Part shown: piece after piece, positions 1 to 11,014 of the stretch
Layout: every line of letters begins with the position of its first letter
Numbering within the stretch: the stretch's first letter is position 1
Assembly: GCA_025618425.1 (NCBI GenBank)
Contig: CM046844.1
Location: 13,951,580 to 14,015,579, forward strand
Reading direction: 5' to 3'
DNA length: 64,000 bases
Source of the DNA: Heliocidaris tuberculata
Taxonomy: Eukaryota > Echinodermata > Echinoidea > Camarodonta > Echinometridae
Notes under the pieces: model-generated
What the model was told of the DNA's origin: nothing
What the model saw: the letters and a program-made list of their open reading frames with translations, nothing else
Databases searched by the model: none
Made by a program: the position numbers and the translations under genes

Positions 1-631
1 TTTTAAATCTACACTGTGATAAAAAGAATTTGATATGAAAAGTAAGATAATTAAACTGTTAAGTGCTGGAGGCAAATGAAGCTACAAATGAGAGATGCAT
101 AGGAAAAAAAGAGAGATGGAGACCATTGCTAAGTGTAGGAGGAGGAGGATAAGATGGTGTTCTATATAAGCACAGTTTGCTGAAGAGTGAATGATTCCCC
201 ATCCTCATCAATACCCATCCTGAGCTTGACAGAGGCTTACCCGATACAGCAACAACTAGTTTACATACATGGTGGATTCCATCTGTTGATTCAAATAGAT
301 AATTTTTTCAGGGTTTTTTGTAAGAAAAATTGTGTGGTTTTAAAAATAATTATAAGTCATTGGTCCATTCTTTCATTATTCACCTCCCTTCCTATTAGTT
401 ATTGCAGGGAAACAAAGACAAAATACAGCATGCAGCTAAGGTATTTCTCATCCTGTCTTTTTCTTTTTCTTTCTGTTTTACAATTTGCCTATCATGAAGT
501 AATTTGCATAATTCTGTGCACTTTCCTTCCAAGTAAACTTACCCTACAATTCTGTTAGAGGGCTAATTTGATACCTTGACAATTCCTGTTTCAACTGTTT
601 CATTTCCTTCTCAATATTTTTTTTCATGAAA
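1..631. other. AT-rich non-coding DNA
   Basis: No recognisable gene, RNA or repeat boundary. The open frames here are rich in Ser, Phe and Leu and read like translated AT-rich DNA, with no domain or splice-site arrangement that supports coding. Confidence 0.5.
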
Positions 632-1500
632 ACCAATTTATTCTCATTCTAATAAAAGTAACAGTTTTCAAATTAAATCAAATTCACACCAACCTTCCTC
701 GTAGGGTGTCAATAATTACCCATCACTTTTTGACATATTGACAATGCGTAATACACCTGTCCCCAGGTCAGATATTGGATTCCGCCCCTTAAATGTGTCA
801 AATATTAGGTCTATCACGTTCTGTTCATGGTCATTCTTTATGCAAAGTAATTATGGTGAAAATGGAACAAATTTGTGCATTATTGGAAGGTTATTATTGC
901 TTTTATTTGCAAATTTGCTTCCACTTTGTATGAATAATTTGCAACAAGAATTGCAAATTTGTCTTCAAAACTCAATATTAGACCTTGCATCCTGACCACA
1001 AATTCAAACTGCTGAGCATATTGCTTGTATTGTACAATTTTGTGGAAAAGCTAGTATTTTGAGGCCTTATATTCTCTATTTTCTTTTTTGATTGTTTTCA
1101 TTAGAATAATTTCTTCAGATAAAATAAAATTAAAACCAATCTTTATCAACCTTCTGTTTTGGGTTTCTATAATTGCCCATTACTTTTTGACATATTGACA
1201 ATGTGTAATACACCTGTTCCTAGGTCAAATATTGAATTCCGCCCCTAAATATGTCAAATATTCGGTCTCTCACGTTCTTTTCACAGTCACCTTTCTTTCG
1301 TGGTTTGTGTGAAGCAATTATGGTGAAAATTGAACAAATTGTGAATTATTTGTAGATAATTATTACTTTTTGTTTGCTAGTTTGCTTCCACTTTATTTGA
1401 ACCATTTGCAACAGAATTGCACATTTGTGGAGGTGTTTAAGAGTTTGTTTCAGTATGGCCACTAATTCAAACTGCTTTAGGGGACAGTATTGCTTTTTGA
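632..1500 (+). repeat. Two-copy tandem duplication, period about 457 bp
   Basis: Two diverged copies of the same sequence lie head to tail. The landmark TTTTTGACATATTGACAATG occurs near 727 and again near 1184, and both copies continue through matching text (AATACACCTG, ATTCCGCCCC, ATTATGGTGAAAAT, TTTGCTTCCACTTT). Divergence is moderate, with small indels, so the duplication is old. No coding content is supported, and the 85-residue open frame over copy 1 is not kept in copy 2. Confidence 0.75.
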
Positions 1501-1522
1501 ACAGGCACGAATTGAAATTTTC

Positions 1523-2417
1523 TTAAAGGGGAATTAACCTCAAAATGTAAATGTGCTTATATTCAAAGGTGTAATCTATTCCTTCTTGTTGTCCTATACG
1601 TAGTTTTGCATTAAAATGTAAGAGATGGGTATAAATCAAGCTTTTCTCAGCAAAATTCATCGTCTGCTAGCGATACCTGGGGGCTGCCATTTTCTTGATG
1701 TGTACATAAAGATATTTTTAATCCAAATGCAAAATTGTCTTTCTTCCTGATACAAAATACCTTTTGAGATTTAAAATATTTAACAGATATATACATATAT
1801 TCTAAAAACGAAAATGTGTTTTATATTTCTTTGAAAATTACTATTTTACTAAATAGAAATCTATTTTCTTGATACTCTGACGTACGCGACGGAGCAAATT
1901 AATTCAAATTTATGGATGATAACTTTCCCGAGTGTCAATAGTGGCAAACTATGCATTCACCTGCTTTGAGATAATGGACTTCAAAAGTCAGAATGCACGT
2001 TGTATGAATTATGTTCTGCTCTGCCTGGCAAGCCCAAGAAATTGATTTCTATTTAGCAAAACCAGAGAATTTAAAAGGAAATCTATACATTTCAAGTTTT
2101 AGAATATATGTATACACCTATTACATATTTTCCATCATATATGGGGATTTTTTGTAATGAAGAGAAGCAATTTAGCTCTAGGATTAAAATTATTTTCCTG
2201 ACTGGAACGGTTTCCAGTGGTTCGTGTACAACTCCATATCATCAAGAAAATGGCATCCCCCATGTAAAGTGTTAGCAGATGATAATGTGTGCTAGAATTT
2301 CTTGATTTAAATCCTTTTCTGATATTTTATTTCTAAAGTGATACAGGCCAGTGATTAAGAATATATTACACCTTTGAACATAAGTACATTTATGTTCTGG
2401 GGTTAATTCTCCTTTAA
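1523..2417. mobile_element. TTAA-flanked fold-back (MITE-like) element, ~895 bp
   Basis: The outer ends are inverted copies of each other over about 55 bp. The left end reads TTAAAGGGGAATTAACC and the reverse complement of the right end reads TTAAAGGAGAATTAACC, and both continue to a shared TTCAAAGGTGTAAT. A second inverted match lies further in (GCCATTTTCTTGATG near 1690 against its complement near 2245), so each arm is roughly 180-200 bp. TTAA at both edges suggests a piggyBac- or Kolobok-type target site (family knowledge). There is no transposase ORF, so it is non-autonomous. Confidence 0.75.
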
Positions 2418-3930
2418 GGAATAAAATCTAATGTGGTATGGGTCTTACTTTAGGAATCAAGATCAAATTCAAAGAGGAAAGAAGTAAAATTAGGACTTGA
2501 ATGAACAGTATTAATAGGGAGTGTAAGAAAATAAGTAATTGGGAGAGAAAGATGAAAATAAATGAAAAAAAAAAAGAAAGAAAGAAGAGAAAAGAGAGAC
2601 AAAAAGATGGAGGAAGAATATGCTGAAAGTTTAATAACGAAAATAGATCAGGGAGGAAGAATTATTAAGTGTGAGAAGAGAAATTAAGGGAGAAAAAGAG
2701 TGAAATGAAAGATGAAAAGAATTGAAGGATGTGTGGAAAGGAAGGAGAGAATCAACTTGTGAAGGAAAAGGGTGGGATGCTTGGGGTAGAGCACAGAGAG
2801 AAATGTAATGAGGATTGAAGGCGAAAAGGGACTGTGTGAAAGGCAGGAAGTGAAAATGAGATGAGAGAGAAGGGATAATGGGAAGAAGTGAAAAATAGAT
2901 TGGGCAGTGGGCTATCTTCTGTACACTAAATTTGGAAAAGCTACTCTTCAATCAGTTTTCTGTCAGTGGGTTGTAATGCATAATTTCGTGGTACAAAAAT
3001 TTTGATGGAATATAATTCTTTTTTTATTATTGTGATGGAAAGGGACTGAAATGGAATTTAAGGGGAGGGGCTTGAATAAAAAAACTGAAAGAAAGATAAT
3101 GTAAGGGAATAATAGGAAAGAGGACTGAGCTGGAAAGGACAAAAAAATAATTGATAGTATGTATCTGAGTTACATTTAATCCTTATAAAGGCTAAACTTT
3201 TTTGATAGATGTGTAATGAACCAGCAATATCGAATATGGTCCAAGTTCAACATCCATGACCCACAAAATTGACAAAATCACAGCCCTGGGGCCCCTAATG
3301 TATGGCATACGACCAACGAATGAATGATTCATGGATGCATTAAACAAACAATAGTTGCCAGTTTATTGAAATACTATTGTAAGTTACCAAAGAAAGCAGA
3401 GTCATAAGTGTGACAGAATGACAAAAAACTCCCAAGATTATTCTTTTGCTGTTGGAAATGACAATTTTCTCATCATTGGCAATAAGCGTAATATCTTCCA
3501 GGTGCTAGCAGCGTCGGCATGCATGAATAATCAAGGCACATACAGACACTTTGTGTTTTATCAAAACAAAATAATATTATGAACAATTTTGTTATTCTTC
3601 TTCAAATGAATGAAATTGATTTCAGGTAAGAGAACAATGGAAGTAATTTCCTGTTTTTGTGATATCCTGTAGTTTTATTTTTTCTCTGTTAAATGAGTAA
3701 GATTAATACCAAATGCCTGGATAACAATGGGAAAAATATCCTGTTTTTGGTATATCATGTGGATATGATTGTTAAAGTACAACTTGATAATGCTAAGCAA
3801 AAACTCTGTCTGGGGTGTCTGAGAAAATAGTTGAGACTGTCCTGAAAATGGGTGGCTTGCAAACAAAATGGATAATGAAAATTCTTGGTAATGTCCTGCT
3901 GATGCACTTGTCTGGGTGTGTCTAGATATT
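2418..3930. other. Non-coding DNA with a purine-rich tract
   Basis: Positions about 2500-2940 are strongly purine-rich on the + strand (GAAA, GAGA and GGAA runs) and produce a spurious Ser/Phe/Leu-rich minus-strand frame. The remainder is AT-rich with no gene signal. A CAG|GTAAG string occurs at 3623-3630, but without a strong pyrimidine tract. Confidence 0.5.
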
Positions 3931-3987
3931 GGCCATGCAGAGCCAGAAGGGCATATGATTTAACGTCTTTCTGGCTCTCAACAAATT
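3931..3987. repeat. Short palindromic hairpin repeat, copy 1 (diverged)
   Basis: AGAGCCAGAAGGGC is followed within about 20 bases by its imperfect complement CTTTCTGGCTCT. It belongs to the dispersed 60-75 bp hairpin family best seen at 29905-29978. Confidence 0.6.
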
Positions 3988-4266
3988 AAATGATCTCAGT
4001 TAAGCATTGATAGAAGCAAACTTATCAAAATCATATTGACTGATCAGTATGTGTATAGATTATTTTCCCTGTAATGTAAAGACAGTAATTGAATGCCTGT
4101 AACTATTGGGGATTTATGGTTTATCATCCGGTCTGAGGGACTAGATAGTCGAGGATTATATTATTTTATATAAATCTGTTGTAAATTGCTTGATAACAAT
4201 AACATAATTATACTGGAGAGCTTCAGGCGAAAAGATTATTGTTTAATGTTGAGTTCAGAGACAAAC

Positions 4267-4639
4267 TTAAAGGGCTTCGATCGGATTTATTTTTGTTCCC
4301 AATATATTTTGTAAATATACAGATAAAAGTTAAATGTTATTTGCAAACACACATGTAAATCCAATGATGAGTAGCTACACACAGTGCACACATGCTGTCT
4401 CTATGCGAAGCCCCAAGATTGCTGTACGGGGAGCCGTCGGGGTGGAAGGGTCGTAGCATAATGGCAGTGATCAAGCATTCCTTACAGATATTTACACTGA
4501 AATTCAACAGAAATCATAGCTGGAATACCACATGATCTCTTACAGACATCTTTTGATACAAGGAGAACAACATGAAACTATGTTTAACATGTTTCTTTCC
4601 AATTTCCTTTTTGCTACCAATACTGTACATGAGCTTTAA
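4267..4639 (-). mobile_element. ~500-bp TTAA MITE family (B), truncated or diverged copy
   Basis: From about 4365 to the TTAA at 4636-4639 the sequence parallels the copy at 37992-38496: ACACAGTG, ATGCGAAGCC, ATATTTACACTG, TTTCTTTCCAATTTCC and the end TACATGAGCTTTAA. The first ~100 bp does not align well and may be a different subfamily or a rearranged 5' part. It abuts another repeat fragment and then a full family copy, forming a composite block from 4267 to 5261. Confidence 0.6.
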
Positions 4640-4762
4640 AGTTTCGAAACTACGAGTGTGTTCATATGGTTTGAAACTACAAGATAACTACAAGATAACT
4701 TAAAGTTTTGAAACTACATGTACAAGCAAAAGTGTAGCTCCCTTTGTGTGAACCTGACTTAA
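4636..4762 (-). mobile_element. Fragment of the GTTTCGAAAC-motif MITE family (G)
   Basis: The text TTTCGAAACTACGAG, then AACTACAAGATAACT, ending TCCCTTTGTGTGAACCTGACT, matches the terminal part of the copies at 49961-50418 and 63507-63922. Only about 125 bp remain. It is sandwiched exactly between two TTAA sites that bound B-family copies on each side. Confidence 0.7.
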
Positions 4763-5261
4763 AGCTCATATACAGTCTCAGCAGCAAAAATCATACTGGC
4801 AAGAAACTTATCTAACATAGTCACATACTATTCTCCTTTTATCATAAGACACATGTACGAGAATATTTAACATTCCATTCACGATTTCGAACAAATTTTA
4901 GTGTAAATATCTGTAAGAAACGCTTGGTAACGGCTTTTCACTGACTCACGCTGAGACCATATCCACCCGAAGGTTCCCCACACAATAAACCCAGCGCTTC
5001 GCACTATGTGTAGCGTATTCTATAACACACAGCAATCCTCATGTGAGTAATGTGTGTGGCCGTTGTTCGAATTTACATCCCCTCTTTTTTGGGCCAGGGA
5101 TTTTTATTCATTTCACCTCTAATTCGATAAATATTTCACTTGAGGAGGAAAAAACTTCACAGCATCTTAGTTATGTCAGTACCCTGCTATTTATTAAGTA
5201 AAATCAAAGAAATCTCACGAAAAGTTTTTGAGGGCTTCCCAAAACTATCTAATACCTTTAA
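4759..5261 (+). mobile_element. ~500-bp TTAA MITE family (B), full-length copy 1
   Basis: 503 bp from TTAA to TTAA. The left end is TTAAAGCTCATATACAG and the right end, read inward, is TTAAAGGTATTAGATAG, giving imperfect terminal inverted repeats. It is nearly identical across its length to 39752-40254 (also 503 bp) and matches 32185-32684 in the opposite orientation. There is no ORF of note. TTAA flanks are typical of piggyBac and Kolobok superfamilies, but the superfamily cannot be fixed from the ends alone. Confidence 0.8.
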
Positions 5262-6295
5262 GCAGTTCTGAGAAGGGGGGGGGGGGGGGGGGGTGCATAC
5301 ATGTAGGCATTCATCAGAAGTAAAAATGTGTTAGTTTTTAAAAATGTTTTTGACACATACATCATGTACCCCCAACTGTGTTACAGATATGTTTAAGTTC
5401 AGTAAATTCAGATTGCAGACAGATTTCATTTACAAACGCATACCCATTGACTACAAGCAGCAGAGATACATACTCCCCATTCCAACCAGTTTGAAATTCT
5501 TTGTAAAAATATAGTTGTTTGCTTTTACATGAAATCCACATGTTTATTTTGCATACTTGGGTATGTTTTCATATTTCTCCATGGCCTTTCCTTTCACATT
5601 TTTTCCTTGTATGACATTTGACATTGTTACCCAAAGTGATGTAATGCAGGCAATTTCCGATGAATTTCCATTTCAATACATTGAATTTCAGGGCTTCACA
5701 GCATTCGTGTTATACAGGTTTGCAGTGCATGAAAAGTTTTGTTTGTGGAAAGGATACAGAGGAAAGAAATTGTACCAGTGGACTGAAAATAATATCCCTT
5801 TTCTTCGTTATGGAGGGGGGGGGGGTGATATTACAAAAAGGTTGAACTATTAGGATCAGGAAATTTTTCAGAAAAAAATTATTAAAAACATAAACATGTA
5901 TGATTCATGTTTTTAGTCTCCTTTATTTTCATTTTATTGTAAAAGTTTATACCACTTGTAAATGAAATTCCTCATATATTATATTCATTTGGAGAACCAA
6001 AGAATTGACAAAATAATGATGTCAAATATATAAGTCAATTAAATTACTGTGGATTTGGGGGGAAGGAAGGGGGGGGGGGCTGTGGCAAAAAATATTAATA
6101 ACCAAGTATTTGGGAATATCAACCATTCAGTATAAATTTTGTTGGCTTCTTTGAGAACTGTACTCTTCATCACTACCAGAGGTCATGATGGCCTTTCAAG
6201 TATTGATTTTGAATATTGACAAGTGACATGCAGAAATGTCCACTACAACAACAGTAGAGTTTTAAGTCACATGTGCTTTCTGTCAGAGAGAACAA
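5262..6295. other. Non-coding DNA with G homopolymers
   Basis: A run of 19 G lies at 5275-5293, with shorter G runs near 5815-5825 and 6071-6080. The two overlapping small open frames near 5560-5850 end in a poly-Gly stretch encoded by a G run and show no domain, so I do not call them genes. Confidence 0.5.
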
Positions 6296-6358
6296 GTTGT
6301 CTGTTGAGAGTCAGAAGGGCATTAACTCTGTGTAAAATGATATGAGTTAACACTGTAT
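6296..6358. repeat. Short palindromic hairpin repeat, copy 2 (one arm decayed)
   Basis: GTCTGTTGAGAGTCAGAAGG then GCATTAACTCTGTGTAAAAT matches the left arm and loop of the family. The following GAGTTAACACTG keeps only the inner part of the right arm. Confidence 0.5.
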
Positions 6359-6420
6359 ATTTCAGATTGCTTTCACTTTAAAATACAAGTATATGTATAT
6401 GCCTTAATGGATTAACTTTA

Positions 6421-6476
6421 ATTTCTTCTTTCTGCATTTCTTCTTCTTCCATTTTTTATCACTTCTACAGGTAAGA
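6421..6476 (+). promoter_or_regulatory. Candidate recursive (zero-length exon) splice site
   Basis: A long pyrimidine-rich stretch (6421-6466) runs into ACAG|GTAAGA, so a strong 3' splice site is directly joined to a strong 5' splice site at 6470/6471. This is the known form of ratcheting points in long introns. The sequence shows only the motif. Use would require a plus-strand host gene whose exons lie outside this window or are not recognised here. Confidence 0.3.
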
Positions 6477-8280
6477 GCTTCTACGGTTTTCTTGTGAATA
6501 TACAGACAAGTAGGTAAGATGTAGGACATCTAATTCCTTTCTGTTTGAATGACTCGGCCAGCTTTAATTTCAGGAGGTAGGTGGTTCTTTATCCACCCTC
6601 TTTGTCTGTCGTAAAGCTATCTTGAGAAAAATTGTTTATGTTGTCATTGTTGTTGTCTGATGTCTGATTGTATTATCTGTGCTGTTTCAAATTTGCTATT
6701 TAACAGATGATTGATTTCACTTTTAATCCTATCAGTAGAATCAGCGATTTTTAACTGGACAAAGAAAAGATTGTACTTCATCCAAAAATTGAAAACAGGC
6801 TTATGTATTCTAAGGTTTGGTATTCTCGAACAATGTTTGTATCAAAATGAACAATGAAATAAGAATTCATTCTTCAAAACTTATGCAGTGAAGTAGTAGT
6901 TGTACAGTACACATGTTTGAAACTTGGTTATAACATAAAGATTAAATAGCAAAGTACAAGATATATTGTTTACTGGTGTACTTTACGAAAAGGTCATATT
7001 ATCGAATTTGCAAAGAAAGAAGAACAGTTGGGTTTCAATTCAAAGTAGCGGGTGTCTTGTAGAAAGGAAATAGCTGGATAACTGCACTTTTAATCATAAG
7101 TCCTCAAGTGTTAACAAAAAGTGTGTCAACCTTATTAGATTATGCTATGATATCACGTTAATGTACAAATTAATGCAACATAGTTTTATTTGTTATCATC
7201 ATATAGGAAAGTTAGTGACTTAGGGAAGATTAATTGTAAACTCCAGTTTTAGTTTGTGTGATTATTTCCTCAAGAATTAGGTGATGAAAAAACAGCTGTT
7301 GAGCAGTATGTCCAGTTTTCTACTTTTCTCATTGAAGTTTTACGTTTCCCCCTTCTTTTTCAGTGTAAAGAAATGCTTGGGTTGAAAATATTTGTTACAC
7401 TGAGTGAGAAGAGAAAAGAGACATTCCCACAATTATTTTAAAATCCCATTTAAGGCTCTCACAAGTCAGGAGATCTAGAAATAGAAATACAAACAAACAC
7501 ATCAGTTTGTAAAGATTTCTTTATTGTGACAAAATTAGTGGTTACACGTAGATGATTTTGAATGGATAGAACTTCCCATTATTTCTTCTTTAGATGAGGG
7601 GAGAAAGGGTGAGACGAAAGAGTTGAAATTAGTTCTTTTGTGAGTTCATGTAATTGGAAGACTTGGCTTAACAAGATTAGAAGATCTAAGATTAGAGGCT
7701 TTTTCTTTTTTACTCTAGCATAATTTCTTGGTAGTTTTGTGGTGTTTAAGGGAAAGATATCATTATTCAGAGTTTATGACACAAAAAATATTACAAAAAG
7801 AAATGTATGATGTGACTGTCATATAATTTTTGTTTGCAGTATTCTCATGGAAATGTTTAATACAATAGTTATAGGATGATACTTTGAGGGAGTAGGCCTA
7901 ATTATGGAGAAAAAAAAAAATATGCCATTAACCCTTTTTTAATTCATAGTAAAATAAAAATGAGCTCTAATTTTCATATTTGTGGATATTTCATTAATTT
8001 TGTGGGGATATGAGGAAAGAGATAACATTTTGATGATACTTTCAGCAACTTCACAAAATCACGGAATTTACCCATATGCTCTTATAATTAGATTTAAGAT
8101 TTATCGTTATTTGCCAAGAAATTAAAAATATTTTTGAATTTGCAACAGATAAGTTGATATTATTAGATATAGTAAGCATGAATGTCACTAAATATTTTGT
8201 AACCTTAAGTAAGAACTTTCAAGAAAATATAAAGTCTATAGGCCTTCTACAATTTTTATTTTCTACAAATCAACTCTTTA
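6477..8280. other. AT-rich non-coding DNA
   Basis: No gene, RNA or repeat boundary recognised. Short A runs occur near 7910. Confidence 0.5.
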
Positions 8281-8627
8281 GCCGGAATTCACAAAGGTGG
8301 TTTCAATTCAGACCATGATTTATGCAGATTTCGTGGTATAAATACGCTTGATTTAGCGCGTACACTTAAAAAGATTCAATAATGAACGTGCGCCGGTAGC
8401 GCATGGATGGCAGAAGCGCTAAATTTACGCTTGTTGCCATGGTTCAGACCATGGTTTATGTAAATTCATGGCAACTAGCGTGAATTTAGCACTTTTGCCA
8501 ACCACGCGCGACCGGCGCGCGTTCATTATTGGATCTTTTTAAGTGTACGCGCTAAATCAAGCGTATTTATACCACAAAATCTGCATAAACCATGGTCTGA
8601 ATTGAAACCACCTTTGTGAATTCCGGC
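8281..8627. mobile_element. Near-perfect fold-back element, 347 bp
   Basis: The whole interval is one long inverted repeat. GCCGGAATTCACAAAGGTGG at the left is the exact complement of the right end, and the match continues inward through GGTATAAATACGCTTGATTTA and TTAAAAAGAT, with few mismatches, to a centre near 8450 (CATGGTTCAGACCATGG). Each arm is about 160-170 bp. No ORF is present and the target duplication is unclear (CTTTA at left, CTTTG at right). RNA from it would fold into a long hairpin. Confidence 0.8.
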
Positions 8628-10616
8628 CTTTGAGTTCAAGGCATCTTCCATTCCACTGATGGTATGTCATAGAATATTAAAAAAACATACATTTGCAGCA
8701 ACTTCTGCTACTTGGAATGGTTCAATAATTGATTTCTTTGTCGTCCGTGTTTTTATTCTTGTCTCATTATTCTGCTTCAGTTGTTGTGTATTTCTTAAGA
8801 TTTTCTCTACTGTCAAAGAGAAAGCATTGTCCAGAAAATTAGCCTGTCCTTGTGATATTATTTTCAATCAAAATGTCAGTGAATCGTTACATTGCTTTTT
8901 TAGTTAACATCAGTGCATCATGATAACTTGGGATGTGTATTTTGTGACCTCTACAAAATTCAAAATAAACATTCTGTATTTCAAGGGGAAGGCATATGGC
9001 ATATTTTTAAAAAATCGTACTCTTTTGACTAAAACTAAAGGGAGCATGCTTTCTCACTGAAATGTTTGCAAAATCATGAAATATCAAATAAGTGACACTT
9101 TTTTCAACATACATCAGCTTTAAAGGCATTGATTAACTTTGCCCAGGATTGAAAAAAAAAATCACTGTTCCAGCTAATGCTGTAATCATAATTGCAAACC
9201 TTTAGCTTAGACAGGAATCGCCTGAGTTTTATAAGCTGATCGGTCGTTTATATATCAAGATATTTACGATTGAGCATTGATGTCGGGATAGAGTACCACC
9301 GAACCCTATAAGAACTCTTACGGTTGGCATACCTCGCTCTATCACAGAATACCTTACGGGCTGGAAACCCGCTCTGAAATCGCCAAGCGCTGGTGCTTGG
9401 TGTTTGTGACTGCAGCGCAGCGAAGAAGCTGAGCGACTTGCGCTAGCGATTGATCGCGATTTTCTCTTTTTTAGGATAGTAAACGGGTTCTATTTTTTCT
9501 CATACTTTCACATATCCTTAATTATATATGTAGTTAGAGGACTGCACACAATTCACTGGCATTTGAGCTGATTTTACAATATTTCACAAAGTTAATCAAT
9601 CACTTCTATTCTGTCCCTTTGCTCAGGCATGTATGCATTGCTCTGTGAAAGTGAATAACTATCGATTTGGTTAAGGAGTGATTTGGGGACAGTGATAGTC
9701 ATATTTCATCAGAATATTTCATTTCAAAACTTTCACTGTCATATAAGATCTGTTTGTCAGTTGTCTTGTTTGTTGCAGTTGTTTGCAAGTCTCAGGATTT
9801 CCTCCACCATCTGTTATTGTCATTATGTCATCACATTGTTGAAGCCACTTATCTTTGCTCCATGGGCCCTAATTTGTGTCAAATTGTGAAACCCACTGGG
9901 AGGAGTAGTTTCCTTGGTAACAGTGACAAGAAGTGGTGAAAAAGTTTGGGTTCTTTTATTTTGGTCGTAGACTTAAGGTTTACCTACACAGATAACTTGA
10001 ATGAAATATGAAAAGTAAATATGAGTTATGATGGCCATCTGGAAAGCAAGAGAGATAAATTGAGAGGGGATGAGAGAGAGAAAGAGAGAGAACGGGGAAA
10101 TGGAGAGGGGGGGGGGGGGGAGAGAAAGAGAGATATACAGGATGGGGGGGGGGGTGGTTGTAAAATTTACAGTGGAAACTCGTCACTAAATGTTGAACCG
10201 TATAGATAGTAATGTGTAGCATACATCAGATTTCTTTGGAATTTTGCTTCCAGATTAGCATACATTTTATAAAGAAGGAAGCATGGTATAATGGGAGTGA
10301 TCGGAAATAGGGGAAAGAAATAATGGAGAATTACTAGGAAGAAGAAAAGAGACAAGCAAGTTATTATTATAGGAAAGAGGATGAATTCTTAAAGATATAA
10401 AGACATAAGGAAAAAAAGTCTGACGGTGAGTAACTTCATCTCATCCCAATTAACTCGATCAATAAAACACAAATTGCTCTCTGTGTGTACTGAGGCATTC
10501 CAATGTGTATGGGACAATACCCCCCTCAAGCGAGACAACATTCAGTAGATTCTATAGCAATTCCTCTCTTCCCTTATCCTTTAGGTGCATTCCAATTAGC
10601 CCGAATAAGTCCGAGC
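8628..10616. other. Non-coding DNA with an isolated GC-richer patch
   Basis: Positions 9290-9475 are clearly richer in GC and in CpG than their surroundings and contain short palindromes (AGCGCTGGTGCTT, ATTGATCGCGAT). I cannot assign it to a gene or repeat. GA-rich and G-run sequence lies at 10060-10155. Frames on both strands here are low-complexity and not gene-like. Confidence 0.4.
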
Positions 10617-11014
10617 TTAAAGGGATTCGGTAACATTGTGGAGGCTTGATTTAATAAATTGTTGAATTTTGATATCTGTCTTGTATAATGATGTTCAGAA
10701 GGATAAATAAATAGCCAGGCATAGAGAGGTTTACAAATATATAGTGCTATTATTAAGATATCTATGACTGAATACTCCCATTTACGAAAGCATAGGGCCA
10801 TACACTTTAGTCTAACACTGAGTCTATGGGGGAAAATTAGTCTTGCATTTCCGGTCACTTGCATATGTTTACTTTTGTGAAGCACATGATGACTTTGAAG
10901 CACTTTTTCTTTTCCTGGGCTTCATTTTTACACCATATTACATACACTGATAGCATGTAAGGCCAGGCAGCTTAGATTTTATCAAGCCTCTACAAAGTTA
11001 CCAAATCACTTTAA
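10617..11014 (+). mobile_element. ~395-bp TTAA MITE family (C), copy 1
   Basis: TTAA to TTAA, 398 bp, with inverted ends of about 35 bp: CTTAAAGGGATTCGGTAAC at the left and CTTAAAGTGATTTGGTAAC on the complement of the right, both continuing to GAGGCTTGAT. It matches 60400-60791 along its length in the same orientation. No coding capacity is conserved between the two copies. Confidence 0.85.

Noticed and set aside
2631..2951. 106-codon minus-strand open frame
   Set aside because: It is the complement of a purine-rich tract, giving Ser/Phe/Leu/His-rich low-complexity protein with no domain.
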